A stretch of DNA of 40,877 nucleotides from Halobaculum saliterrae (GCF_009831625.1 NZ_WUUS01000015.1:1-40877); one strand, 5' to 3'. Shown: positions 24,201 through 32,448, counted from the stretch's first letter. Notes: generated from the letters alone by a model not told the origin. Made by a program: numbers and translations.

Positions 24201-24905
24201 TCAGTTCGCTCGGAGCTGGTGATACTGCCTCACGAGTAGCTGGCGATGGTAGAGGATCCCAACAGCCACGAGGAACAGAACAGTCGCGATCTCATAGCCA
24301 TACGCACCAAGCAATAGCATCGTTGAAGAACCACTCAGCCCACCTGCAAGTAGTACGGCGAACAACGGGCTAACGCAGGCAGGGCACGCCACGATCCCGA
24401 CGATTCCTCCGATTGCTGACTGCGAGAAATCAAGCAAGGCATCGTAGACGAGATACGCCAGCGCGAACAGGCCCACCGCTTGGTAAGGAATAAGCGACAC
24501 CGTGATTAGGTCATCTGTATAGAGGAAGACCGGACTCCATCCCAAAGATCGACCCCACGTTATTCCGAAGCCGCTTGGTCCAGTGAGCTGCCCGAAATGA
24601 GAGGTGCTCGGTCCAAGTAGCCCTGAAAAATAAAACATCACGATGAGGTATAGAGCAACGACAAGTGCGGCACCAAGACGATACACTCGACGTGTCGTCG
24701 TAGGATGAGTGTGCCAGATCACCCAGACTGAGGCGGTGAACCAAATGAACGGAAGGACGAAATGGGTCCACCGACTCCCCATATCCCCTGTGAAATAAGC
24801 GTACACCAGCCCGGCGATCAACTGTGCGGCGAGGAGAAGGTTGAGCAACGTGCTTGACTTAAGAAGTCGGCTAGTGTGATCGGCTTCAAGTATTGCTTGT
24901 GACAT
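24201..24905 (-). CDS. Multi-pass membrane protein with an intramembrane CPAC motif
   Basis: A 234-residue protein with six to seven helices. Near residue 185 the motif GIVACPACVSPLFAVLLAGGLSG places Cys-Pro-Ala-Cys inside a hydrophobic segment, as in several metal-transport and thiol-redox membrane proteins. An exposed loop (PSTSHFGQLTGPSGFGITWGRSLG) precedes it. It resembles unnamed haloarchaeal membrane proteins (DUF7546-like, from memory). ATG 24905 is used because upstream residues are basic and non-membrane. The membrane-anchored winged-helix gene ends 25 bp upstream on the same strand, so the two are probably an operon: sensor plus transporter or redox partner. Confidence 0.75.
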   Translation of the reverse strand: MSQAILEADHTSRLLKSSTLLNLLLAAQLIAGLVYAYFTGDMGSRWTHFVLPFIWFTASVWVIWHTHPTTTRRVYRLGAALVVALYLIVMFYFSGLLGPSTSHFGQLTGPSGFGITWGRSLGWSPVFLYTDDLITVSLIPYQAVGLFALAYLVYDALLDFSQSAIGGIVGIVACPACVSPLFAVLLAGGLSGSSTMLLLGAYGYEIATVLFLVAVGILYHRQLLVRQYHQLRAN

Positions 24906-24930
24906 GATAGGGCAGCGTTTGTATGGAATT

Positions 24931-25524
24931 CTATGTCTGTTGGTTCTGTAGGTCCTCACTCGGATACACGCGATAGGTTCGACCCTGTCGTTCCCGATAC
25001 AGCAGGCCGCGCTCCTCGAGTGAATTCACGGTCTGGCTCACCTTGCTCTTCGAGAAATCGGACCGATCCCGGAGTTCGATTTGCGTGATTCCGGGGGAGT
25101 TCAGGACGGGTTCAAGGACACGTCGTTCATCATCCGGTAAGAGATCGAGAACCCGCCCCTGTGGGTCCGATTCAGGATTGATAGACGTCGCCGGCGTAGC
25201 TTCATCGTTCACCGACGTAGGCGGTGCCTCCGATGTCTGATCGGAATCGATGGACTCCGCTGTGTCGGCCTCTTCCGAATCGGTAAGTTCTCCCCGGATC
25301 GCGTAATAGGAGCCACCAATAACGCCTGCGACCAGCAGGGTGCCAACCACGTACCAGAGCGGGTCTGGGCCGTGCATCGTCCCCATAGATGAATCCATCA
25401 TTGACCCCATCGATTGCTCGATAGCCCGACGCTGTTGATAGGCCCGCCAGCTGAGTGCGCCGCCAGCCAGGAGGACGAACCCGAGAAGCACACCGACGAC
25501 AGTATCTGCTCGACGGTGATTCAT
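24931..25524 (-). CDS. Membrane-anchored winged-helix regulator with Met-rich loop
   Basis: A 197-residue protein. Helix 1 (VVGVLLGFVLLAGGALSW) and helix 2 (LWYVVGTLLVAGVIGGSYYAI) flank a loop with six Met (QSMGSMMDSSMGTMHG, about 37-53), predicted outside. A long acidic linker follows, then a C-terminal winged helix (125-190; PDDERRVLEPVLNSPGITQIELRDRSDFSKSKVSQTVNSLEERGLLYRER) of the DUF7343/MarR-like type. This is a one-component design: an external Met loop that could sense copper or silver, and an internal DNA-binding domain. It is followed by the CPAC membrane gene. Confidence 0.82.
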   Translation of the reverse strand: MNHRRADTVVGVLLGFVLLAGGALSWRAYQQRRAIEQSMGSMMDSSMGTMHGPDPLWYVVGTLLVAGVIGGSYYAIRGELTDSEEADTAESIDSDQTSEAPPTSVNDEATPATSINPESDPQGRVLDLLPDDERRVLEPVLNSPGITQIELRDRSDFSKSKVSQTVNSLEERGLLYRERQGRTYRVYPSEDLQNQQT

Positions 25525-25649
25525 ATGACGGCCCCGAGTTGCGAGATGTGACTATTCATACCGTCTATTTGAGCGCATGAGGTGTGACAATTGCGGATTG
25601 AGACTGTAATGATGAACCCCCTCGCAGCGGATAAACCACAGTACGATCA

Positions 25650-27044
25650 TCAGTGGTCGTGGTCATGATCGTGACTGGATATCTGTGGGCTTTGATCAGT
25701 AAATTCCGTGGGTTCTTCTTCGAATGTGCGCTTGCAGGTCTTCGAGCAGAAATAGTACGTCGTCCTATCATGGGACGCACTCGGGCCCTCATCGTCAGTT
25801 CGCATCCCGCACACCGGATCACGGTACTGACCCGGTGCGCCGAGTCCGCGCCGGTAGACATACAGAAGGAATCCAGAGAGCACGAAGGCGATAGTATTGA
25901 GGTAGAACGTGTAGTTGAGTTCGAAGTACGTCTGCTCGGTCGCAGTTTCACCGCCGGCCAAGTCCGGGATGATACCGAGGGCGTCGAACAGCACTTCCAT
26001 CAGGAAGCCGGTGAACGCCATCGTGACGAAGAAGACGCCGAGGATGTACAGCATCACCTTCCAGCCGTAGTACTTCCGGTAGACGTTCAACACGGGGATC
26101 GTAATGAGGTCGGCGTAGACGAACGCGATGATCCCGGCGAAACTGACGCCACCGCCCCACAGTGCGACCGCGAACGGGACGTTGCCCATACTACCGACGA
26201 AGCTAATGACGGCGATGGCGACGCCCATAATCGCGTTCTCGGCGGTCACGAGCAGACCGTCGCCCTGGATGAACAGTGTGTTCCAGACCCACTGCGGGAC
26301 GAAAACGATGACGAACCCAGAAATAAGGAAGCCGGCGACGATGTCCTTCCAGATCATCGACCACTCCTTGCGGTACTGATTCCCGACCTTGTACCAGCCA
26401 CCCCACGACAGCAACTCGTCACGCCACCCGCCGCTACTGGACGTCTCCTGACGGTAGGTCTCCATACAGCCTTCCGAGCAGAATTTCAGCGTCTCACCGC
26501 CATCGGTCGTGAGCGTGTACTCGTCTTTCCCCTCCATCCCACAGGTGGGATCTTCCGTGACTCCCGATGCGTGATCGCGTTCGTTGAGCGTTTTTCGAAC
26601 TTCGCTAAACAGGCTCTCGGGGAGCGTCAGGTGAACGATGACCGCCATAACGGCGATGAGGATGAGTCCGCCGAGCAACTCTGCGAGGAGGAATTCCCAC
26701 CCGAGCAGGATTAGGATCATCAATCCGAGTTCGACGATGAGGTTCGTCGAGGCGAACATGAACGCGAGGAAGTTCACAGCGTGGGCCCCCTTCTTGAACA
26801 AGCCCTTCCCGATGGCGACGGCCCCAAAACTACAGCCACTACTCGCTGCGCCGAACACAGTTGCCTTGGTAAGTCCAGTTAGATCGCCCTCACCCAGCAC
26901 CTGTGCCATCCGTTCCTTCGAGACGTAGACTTGGACGAGACTCGTGATCGTGAGGCCCATGATGATCGCCCACGCCGCCGTCCAGAGAAACCCGACACCG
27001 ATTCGGAGGGATTCAAGAACTCCGTCGATTATCGTCGCCTGCAT
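25650..27044 (-). CDS. COG0701-type permease with two YHS domains and His tail
   Basis: A 464-residue membrane protein of the COG0701 (DUF318) permease family, with about eight helices in two halves. Motifs are FGAASSGCSFGAVAIGKGLFKKGAHAVNFLAFMFASTN in the first half and VGSMGNVPFAVALWGGGVSFAGIIAFVYADLITIPV in the second. A YHS domain is inserted between the halves (DPTCGMEGKDE, KFCSEGCMETY, about 163-195). A second YHS is at the C terminus (DPVCGMRTDDE, YYFCSKTCKRTFEEE), ending in HDHDHDH. The YHS domains and His tail are cytosolic metal sites that could feed the channel. It may export a heavy metal or metalloid; the substrate is not determined. Confidence 0.88.
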   Translation of the reverse strand: MQATIIDGVLESLRIGVGFLWTAAWAIIMGLTITSLVQVYVSKERMAQVLGEGDLTGLTKATVFGAASSGCSFGAVAIGKGLFKKGAHAVNFLAFMFASTNLIVELGLMILILLGWEFLLAELLGGLILIAVMAVIVHLTLPESLFSEVRKTLNERDHASGVTEDPTCGMEGKDEYTLTTDGGETLKFCSEGCMETYRQETSSSGGWRDELLSWGGWYKVGNQYRKEWSMIWKDIVAGFLISGFVIVFVPQWVWNTLFIQGDGLLVTAENAIMGVAIAVISFVGSMGNVPFAVALWGGGVSFAGIIAFVYADLITIPVLNVYRKYYGWKVMLYILGVFFVTMAFTGFLMEVLFDALGIIPDLAGGETATEQTYFELNYTFYLNTIAFVLSGFLLYVYRRGLGAPGQYRDPVCGMRTDDEGPSASHDRTTYYFCSKTCKRTFEEEPTEFTDQSPQISSHDHDHDH

Positions 27045-27371
27045 AGGTGTATCATTGTAGGGATCATCTATTGCGGTTTTGCTTAGAATATACTGACTAT
27101 GAGGGTACTGAAACGATGGAATCGTAACCCATAGCCAAAAATAAGCTACCAGAACGGGGGCGAGGCATCGTAAATCACCTCAGGAACCGTGGAATCCGAC
27201 TTTAGTTCCATAAGGAGAATCGGATTAAATCACGCCGACGTATCAGAGGCTAATGAGACCAATAGAAACCGATGATAGCCCAGATGAGGGGGATACCACT
27301 TGGAGGAACAGTATTCGCCGGCCTGCTTGTTTGTCTAGTACAGTAGCTGGCACATCCATTCCTAATTCACG
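27045..27371. promoter_or_regulatory. 327-bp divergent intergenic region
   Basis: This region separates the permease (minus) from the amidohydrolase (plus). An AT-rich AGAATATACT (27087-27096) may hold the permease promoter. AATCCGA (27193-27199) and TCGGATT (27220-27226) form a 7-bp inverted repeat 20 bp apart. A 24-codon hydrophobic ORF (27272-27346, start MIAQMRGIPLGG) may be a decayed membrane gene. No full gene is seen. Confidence 0.35.
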
Positions 27372-28838
27372 ATGACTGCAGATCTGGCAATCCACGATGC
27401 ACTCGTTCTCACCGCCGACGAACGGAACCGGCTGTACGAGCGCGGCACAGTATTCATCAGCGATGGCTGTATCGAAGAAGTCCGGCCATCACGTACTGGA
27501 GACGAAGAAATAGACGCGTCCACCGTTATCGACGGGAACGGGAAACTGGTGATGCCAGGATTGGTTAATGCCCACACGCACCTGGAGATGACACCGCTCA
27601 TCGGAGCGTTTAGCGAACTCGATCTGACGGAGATGCTCGGGAGTGGGACGGCCCTGTTCAACAGATTAGGGAACGGCGAATTCGAGTACCTCGTCAAGGC
27701 AGGCGTCGAGCTCGCAGCGCTCAATTTCCTCTTGGGCGGTGTCACGACGGTGAACTCCATGGACGCACGGCCTGCCGCAGGTGCGGAGGCGTTCGGCGAA
27801 GCGGGGCTCCGCGGATTTTTCGGCCCGGCGATTTCGGACCTCTTTTGGGATCAATCAGTCGATCAGCAGTTCGCCCGTGCTCGCGAGTTCGTCGAAGAGT
27901 ACCACGACACGTACGACGGCCGAATCAGGGCGACAATCTGCCCGCACGACGACTGGTCGTGTACCCGGCAGCTGTGGGAACGGACCGCGTCCCTCGCCGC
28001 AGAGTATCCGGAGCTGCTCGTCCACACGCACTTGCTCGAACTTGAGGAGAGTAACACGATGGCACGATCAAACGGCGGCGATGACTCGGTGGGACTGCTC
28101 GACGACGTTGGACTCCTGAACGACCGACTGATTGCTGCTCACTTCCGCCTCGCCGACGAAGAGGACATCCAGCGAACCGCCGAGGCGGATGCCGCCGTTG
28201 CGCACTGCCCGTCCGTCTTCTGTTACTGGAATCCAGACGGGGAGACACAATGGACACCCGTTCCCGAGCTTCGAGCCGCTGGCGTCGACGTCGGGGTAGG
28301 GATCGACGACCACTACTGGCACGACTCATACAGTATGTTCGGGGAAGCGCGGCAAGCTCGGTTGGCGGCAAATCTCAAGCGTTCGGCCGGACAGTTCGAC
28401 TCGATGGAACTGATACGAATGCTCACTATCGAGGGCGCACGCGCGCTGGGGATGGGCGACGAGATCGGAAGTATCGAAGCGGGAAAGCGCGCGGATATGA
28501 TCCTCCTCGACGTCGACAAACCGAAGTTCACGCCACGGACCAATATTCCTGCACAGGTCGTGAACAACGCGGTCCCGGCCGACGTCGAGACAGTGATCGT
28601 CGACGGCGACGTCATCCTGCGGAATGGTGTGCTCGAGACAATGGATTCGGACGACGTCCGACAGCGAGTAAATCAGGCTGTCGAACGCTTCGTCGACGAG
28701 ACGGGCTGGGAGCTACACGTTGGCGGTAGCGAACCGCCGGCCGGCATCGAGACAGTACGGGACCTCCCAAAGCGTGGCCCTGCGCGACTCCTGACTCGCC
28801 TCGCGATTCAATCCGCGCGTGACCGGTTCCCATTCTAA
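27372..28838 (+). CDS. Amidohydrolase, MTA/SAH-deaminase-like
   Basis: A 488-residue amidohydrolase-superfamily enzyme (SsnA/MtaD/AtzB-like). The metal-binding HxH is in MPGLVNAHTHLEM, a further His in LLVHTHLLELEE, and C-terminal family motifs are TIEGARALGMGDEIGSIEAGKRADMILLD. The later active-site blocks differ from true deaminases: AHF in place of AHGV, HCPSVFCYWN in place of HCPxSN, and GIDDHYWHDS in place of GTDxxxSNN. The fold and metal centre are supported; the substrate (perhaps an amino-purine or another amidine) is not. It has no close neighbour in the same direction. Confidence 0.88.
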   Translation: MTADLAIHDALVLTADERNRLYERGTVFISDGCIEEVRPSRTGDEEIDASTVIDGNGKLVMPGLVNAHTHLEMTPLIGAFSELDLTEMLGSGTALFNRLGNGEFEYLVKAGVELAALNFLLGGVTTVNSMDARPAAGAEAFGEAGLRGFFGPAISDLFWDQSVDQQFARAREFVEEYHDTYDGRIRATICPHDDWSCTRQLWERTASLAAEYPELLVHTHLLELEESNTMARSNGGDDSVGLLDDVGLLNDRLIAAHFRLADEEDIQRTAEADAAVAHCPSVFCYWNPDGETQWTPVPELRAAGVDVGVGIDDHYWHDSYSMFGEARQARLAANLKRSAGQFDSMELIRMLTIEGARALGMGDEIGSIEAGKRADMILLDVDKPKFTPRTNIPAQVVNNAVPADVETVIVDGDVILRNGVLETMDSDDVRQRVNQAVERFVDETGWELHVGGSEPPAGIETVRDLPKRGPARLLTRLAIQSARDRFPF

Positions 28839-28936
28839 GCGGGTGGCAAAGAACAGTCCGCACACACTTCAGCACGATATACGGAGCAGCCGGTCTTGCA
28901 GTACACTCTTCAAGGAGACGCCGGCTATGTACAGCT

Positions 28937-29152
28937 ATGCCCGGTAAACGGAGTGATTCCCCACTCGGTCGGGTGGTTGGTCTCGTTGTCGCTGGTCTCG
29001 CTGTAGTGTTGCTGGTGTTGGATCAGACCACCGACCTGCCGGTTCCCTACGGATATGATGGAAGTGGCTTTAGCTCCCTAATCGGGGGTGTAGTGGCACT
29101 TCTGGTCGTTATTGTCCTGGGATGGCAGTATCGTGATGTCCTTTTTAGGTGA
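28937..29152 (+). CDS. Small two-helix membrane protein
   Basis: A 71-residue protein with helix 1 (VVGLVVAGLAVVLLVLDQ), a short external loop (TTDLPVPYGYDGSGF) and helix 2 (SLIGGVVALLVVIVLGWQY), ending YRDVLFR. No family recognised. The 98-bp gap from the amidohydrolase includes no obvious TATA box. It may be a structural or regulatory micropeptide. Confidence 0.6.
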   Translation: MPGKRSDSPLGRVVGLVVAGLAVVLLVLDQTTDLPVPYGYDGSGFSSLIGGVVALLVVIVLGWQYRDVLFR

Positions 29153-29212
29153 TTCGCCCGGGGAGCAACTCGCTTTTGCGCAATCAGTGGCGGAACTCGT
29201 ACAGCTGTTGTC

Positions 29213-29899
29213 TCAGTTAGTTCTGAGTCGCTTCGCGATCGTCGCAATCTGATCTAGGAAAAATCCGATATCGGCGTTCTCTTGGCTGGTGACTATCGGC
29301 GTCTCTCGAACGTATAGGTCCTCTTGAACGATTTGAAGCAGAAAATCGGCGACATCAGCCCGTGAAATCGGCCGGGCACTGGCGTCAATATCGACACCGT
29401 GGACGTATTCGCCGGTTCGCGGTGCGTCCGTCAATCCACCGGGCCGTACGATCGTCCAGTCGAGGTCGCTTTGCATGACTAGTTCTTCTTGCCGTGCCTT
29501 GTCTGCCATCAGATCGTGGAGAGCGGTTGCGTTTGCAATTCGGACATACCACGGAACGGTGTCAGAGCTCGAGCCGAGACCCATCGACGTTAGCACGAGT
29601 AATCGGCTGACTGGCCGGTCATCCATCGCCTCGATAATGTTCCGAGTCCCCCGCGACACGACATCCGGTGGGTTGTTCGGCGTTCGCCCGAGGAGACAAA
29701 CCACGGCGTCTGTATGCTCGACTGTTTCAGAGACTGCCCCTAGATCCAAGACATTTCCCTCGATAGCTGTAATCTGCTCACCTGGCGGGAGTTTAGCTTG
29801 GGTTCGGGTGAGGGCCCGAACGTCATAATCTGCTGCGAGCGCCTGCGTTATCAAACGTCGTCCTGTCCCGCCAGTCGCCCCGAATACAGCGAGTTTCAT
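29213..29899 (-). CDS. NmrA-like NAD(P)-binding protein
   Basis: A 228-residue atypical short-chain dehydrogenase. The N-terminal Rossmann motif is VFGATGGTGRRLITQAL (GxxGxxG). RALTRTQAKL carries an Arg that may prefer NADP. TDAVVCLLG and RLLVLTSMGLGSS are core strands, and the usual catalytic Tyr-x-x-x-Lys is absent, as in NmrA/BVR-B-type members (WTIVRPGGLTD). It is probably a redox-sensing or flavin-reductase-like protein. It overlaps the preceding membrane gene by four bases (29896-29899), so the two are co-translated. Confidence 0.88.
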   Translation of the reverse strand: MKLAVFGATGGTGRRLITQALAADYDVRALTRTQAKLPPGEQITAIEGNVLDLGAVSETVEHTDAVVCLLGRTPNNPPDVVSRGTRNIIEAMDDRPVSRLLVLTSMGLGSSSDTVPWYVRIANATALHDLMADKARQEELVMQSDLDWTIVRPGGLTDAPRTGEYVHGVDIDASARPISRADVADFLLQIVQEDLYVRETPIVTSQENADIGFFLDQIATIAKRLRTN

Positions 29900-30207
29900 G
29901 AGAGTGAACCGGTAATGCGGTTGTACAACTCAACAAACAGGTAGGTGAATACACCAGTAATGACCACTGCTTCAAGGATTCCAGCGATAGTCCCAACGAG
30001 TGTTGGCGTGAAGAACAAATGCCATTGCTTCATCATCTCGACCCCACCTTCGTAGACTCCGATCGCCCCGAAGAGGCCGAGTAAAAGCATGATCACAGCT
30101 GCGACCGTAGCTGCTGCCGCAGCAAATGGAAGTGGATCGAGATGCGGTGATACTCGGCTAGAGCTCGGGGTTTCACGAACGCCGGTTTGCTCAGGTGGTG
30201 TGCTCAT
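29896..30207 (-). CDS. Small two-helix membrane protein
   Basis: A 103-residue protein from ATG 30207 (MSTPPEQTGVRETPSS). A disordered Ser/Pro N terminus leads to helix 1 (FAAAAATVAAVIMLLLGLFGAIGVY) and helix 2 (FFTPTLVGTIAGILEAVVITGVFTYLFVELYN). Its TGA overlaps the start of the NmrA-like gene. The upstream 48 codons of open frame are Trp/Cys/Arg-rich and unlikely to be translated. Haloarchaeal proteins of this shape often carry DUF5676, but I cannot confirm that here. Confidence 0.72.
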   Translation of the reverse strand: MSTPPEQTGVRETPSSSRVSPHLDPLPFAAAAATVAAVIMLLLGLFGAIGVYEGGVEMMKQWHLFFTPTLVGTIAGILEAVVITGVFTYLFVELYNRITGSLS

Positions 30208-30539
30208 ATCAGATACTACGAGCGGGTAATTCACTGAGTTTGTGGATACGATACCAAACCGGCTACATCGAACTGCTACCAGCCACAATATGAAGAGAGA
30301 AAAGCACCACGGCACGGGGTTTAATCCATTACTGAACCCTTCTCTTAGCACGATCCAGCCCGATGAGTCAGCATGACAGCACGAAGGCCCCCAGAATGAG
30401 ATTAGATTCGAACGTAGAACCGGTACAAAGCTTGGATGTCAAAAGTATTTCCGAGGGAGACCACAAGAATAGAAGACACAATCGCATTGAATAGGGAGCC
30501 CGTAATGAGTACTGAAGGCAGATCTCACGGAGGGAAACT
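30208..30539. promoter_or_regulatory. 332-bp divergent intergenic region, AT-richer than surroundings
   Basis: No gene is supported. The right end carries GGAGGG at 30530-30535, a Shine-Dalgarno for the SHOCT gene at 30540, so that mRNA has a leader, unlike most genes here. No clear palindrome or TATA box stands out. Confidence 0.35.
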
Positions 30540-30908
30540 ATGCCCGACAAAACAGACGATACACGACTTATCACGATTGTTCTCATTATCATCGGTGCGT
30601 TCGTCCTCTTCCCGATGTTCTTCATGGGCTTCGGGATGGTGGGAGCTGGCCCGATGATGGGTGGCACATGGGGCCATATGTGGGGAGACGGGACGATACC
30701 AACTTGGATGGTTATAGCTGGTATCATCATGCAGCTCCTGTTCTTAGCTACCCTCGTCGGCGGTGGCTACCTCCTATACCAAGCAATTACGGGGAATGAG
30801 AGCGCCTCGGACCAAGCTCTCGAAGAACTCCGACTCGCGTACGCTCGTGGCGAGCTGACCGACGAGGAATATGAACAGCGACGGGAGGCGCTTGAGCGAG
30901 ATACCTAA
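30540..30908 (+). CDS. SHOCT-domain membrane protein (copy 5)
   Basis: A 122-residue protein: helix 1 (LITIVLIIIGAFVLFPMFFMGFG), a loop with Met, His and Trp (MVGAGPMMGGTWGHMWGDG), helix 2 (WMVIAGIIMQLLFLATLVGGGYLLYQA) and a SHOCT tail (LEELRLAYARGELTDEEYEQRREALE). It is closest to the copy at 22354. A strong ribosome-binding site precedes the ATG. A membrane gene follows 22 bases later. Confidence 0.88.
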   Translation: MPDKTDDTRLITIVLIIIGAFVLFPMFFMGFGMVGAGPMMGGTWGHMWGDGTIPTWMVIAGIIMQLLFLATLVGGGYLLYQAITGNESASDQALEELRLAYARGELTDEEYEQRREALERDT

Positions 30909-30930
30909 TTCCAATTTGACGAAGCTGAGA

Positions 30931-31575
30931 ATGACCAGAATAGCCGACCATCACCACGGGACGGCGCGTCCGTCACTTCCAGCGTGGCTTGACCGATACA
31001 CAACGCTGGGACTGTATGGACTTCTCGTCGGTACTGGACTCTGCCTAGTCGCGTTCCTCACGAATCCAGTTCCCGATCCCTCGTTTCCGTGGGCGACGCT
31101 TCCCGAGTCAGTACGATTGCCAATTGAGCAGCCTCGAATCGAGCACTGGCCAGTGACCTACACGGTCGGAATTTGGTTGTGGATCATCGGCTTCCCGGCG
31201 TTGTTCCTCGCTGGCTACAGACGGTTCGATACTCGAACGCCATTTGGCTCAACGATATGGCTCGCTGGGCTTCCGACGCTGGCGATGCTCAGCTGGACAA
31301 CATACTGTCGGTTCTTCTGGCCGAAGCTCCATCCACCAACCTGGAATGCCCCCTCCTACACGTTCGTCTGCTGGTTGTACTGCTCCTCATATGACGTGAT
31401 CTGGAGTAACGCAGCATACGTGATTGGGCTGTTCGGAATCGTCGCGACACTCCTCGCCATACGACACCAAGACGCAGATGGGTATGCCCTTCTCGGATTT
31501 GGACTGCTCGCACTCCCCCTCGGATTACCAGCTCTGTACGAGGGATACCGACGGACGGCACGAACGGCGACCTGA
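30931..31575 (+). CDS. Trp-rich multi-pass membrane protein of unknown function
   Basis: A 214-residue protein with about six helices, for example YTTLGLYGLLVGTGLCLVAFL, YTVGIWLWIIGFPALFLAGY, TIWLAGLPTLAMLSWTTYCRFFW, AAYVIGLFGIVATLLAI and ALLGFGLLALPLGLPALY. External loops carry Pro/Trp-rich segments (FFWPKLHPPTWNAPSYTF) and the N terminus has DHHHG. ATG 30931 is used; an upstream TTG-type start at 30871 overlaps the SHOCT gene. I do not recognise a family. It is likely co-transcribed with SHOCT copy 5. Confidence 0.72.
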   Translation: MTRIADHHHGTARPSLPAWLDRYTTLGLYGLLVGTGLCLVAFLTNPVPDPSFPWATLPESVRLPIEQPRIEHWPVTYTVGIWLWIIGFPALFLAGYRRFDTRTPFGSTIWLAGLPTLAMLSWTTYCRFFWPKLHPPTWNAPSYTFVCWLYCSSYDVIWSNAAYVIGLFGIVATLLAIRHQDADGYALLGFGLLALPLGLPALYEGYRRTARTAT

Positions 31576-31610
31576 AGAACTTCTTTCCGTGATAATCGCT
31601 TAGCACAGGT

Positions 31611-31832
31611 ATGTCCACGACTGTCGAGACGCCCGGCACTGACGAGACGTGTACGTACTGTGGGTCGTGTATCTTCGACCACGACCCTATCTGTGTCCGT
31701 GACTGTGACGACGACTGTGGGTCACCTATCTACTTCTGTAATTATGCCTGCCTCTCGGCGTACATCAACGAAAATTCCCTTACGACGGGTAATGCATGTG
31801 AGTGGAATCCAAACGAAAGTGACTGTTGCTGA
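31611..31832 (+). CDS. Cys-rich TRASH-like small protein
   Basis: A 73-residue protein with eleven cysteines: CTYCGSC (CxxCxxC), ICVRDC, DDDCGS, YFCNYACLSAY, NAC and a terminal DCC. The central YFCNYACLSAYINE is the second half of a TRASH/YHS finger (Y-F-C-x3-C). The first half is supplied by CTYCGSC, with an acidic spacer between. Enough thiols are present for two metal sites. It is possibly a cytosolic metal buffer, zinc finger or metallothionein-like protein. It sits between a membrane gene and a convergent metal-type repressor. Confidence 0.75.
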   Translation: MSTTVETPGTDETCTYCGSCIFDHDPICVRDCDDDCGSPIYFCNYACLSAYINENSLTTGNACEWNPNESDCC

Positions 31833-31923
31833 CAGAGTGTGTCAGTAGATACGTAGCCTTCAGCGACCGGTTCAATCGTTCCGTATCGTATCTAATGAAT
31901 CCCAACAATCCCGAGGTTCTCCC

Positions 31924-32448
31924 TCAGGCGTCTCTGTGGGCACGAACGAACGCACGTCGCAAGACTGACAGGAGCACGTACGTCTCGTACTTCTGAGTCC
32001 GGCAGTGCTCGCAGGGCTGCATGTCCGCGACAATCTCTTCGATCGCATCATCATACTCGTCGGTGAGCGTGGCGAGCGCGTCCGTAATCTGGGGCTGGAC
32101 GGCGTCGACCATCTCCTCGACGGCTGGGTCGGCGGAGTCGGGCAGCGAGTACGAGAGGACGATCGTATTCGCGTGATAGTACTTCGTCGTCCCACCGCGT
32201 CCCTCCTCGAAGCGGACGACGTCGACGAGCCCGGCGTCCCGGAGCTCGTTGATGTGGTGGCGGACCGTGTTCTCCGTCCTGTCGACACCGCGATCTTCGA
32301 GGCGTTCGTGGACCTCGGTCGCGGTCAGCGCCTCCTCGGCCAGAATATCGAGGATCATCGCCCGCATCGGCTCGTCGATAGCGTCCGAAACCCGGGTGTC
32401 TCGCACCGCGATGTCGTCGAGACGGTGGTCGGTATCGGAACTACTCAT
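31924..32448 (-). CDS. ArsR-like winged-helix metal repressor
   Basis: A 174-residue regulator from ATG 32448 (MSSSDTDHRLDDIAVRD). The winged helix is at 20-95: RVSDAIDEPMRAMILDILAEEALTATEVHERLEDRGVDRTENTVRHHINELRDAGLVDVV, with recognition helix ENTVRHHINEL. The C-terminal helix includes MQPCEHCRTQKYE, a Cys-x-x-Cys with a neighbouring His that can bind a soft metal. The upstream 50 codons of open frame are disregarded. It is divergent from the split heavy-metal ATPase, with a 9-bp inverted repeat between. It probably represses that pump and lifts when the metal binds. Confidence 0.88.
   Translation of the reverse strand: MSSSDTDHRLDDIAVRDTRVSDAIDEPMRAMILDILAEEALTATEVHERLEDRGVDRTENTVRHHINELRDAGLVDVVRFEEGRGGTTKYYHANTIVLSYSLPDSADPAVEEMVDAVQPQITDALATLTDEYDDAIEEIVADMQPCEHCRTQKYETYVLLSVLRRAFVRAHRDA

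Noticed and set aside
27272-27346. 24-codon hydrophobic ORF
   Set aside because: Too short, no promoter or family evidence; noted only as a possible gene remnant.
31801-31815. Third TTGGAATCCAA-like copper operator (TGGAATCCAAA)
   Set aside because: It lies inside the coding part of the Cys-rich gene and lacks the left TT arm, so it is probably chance.
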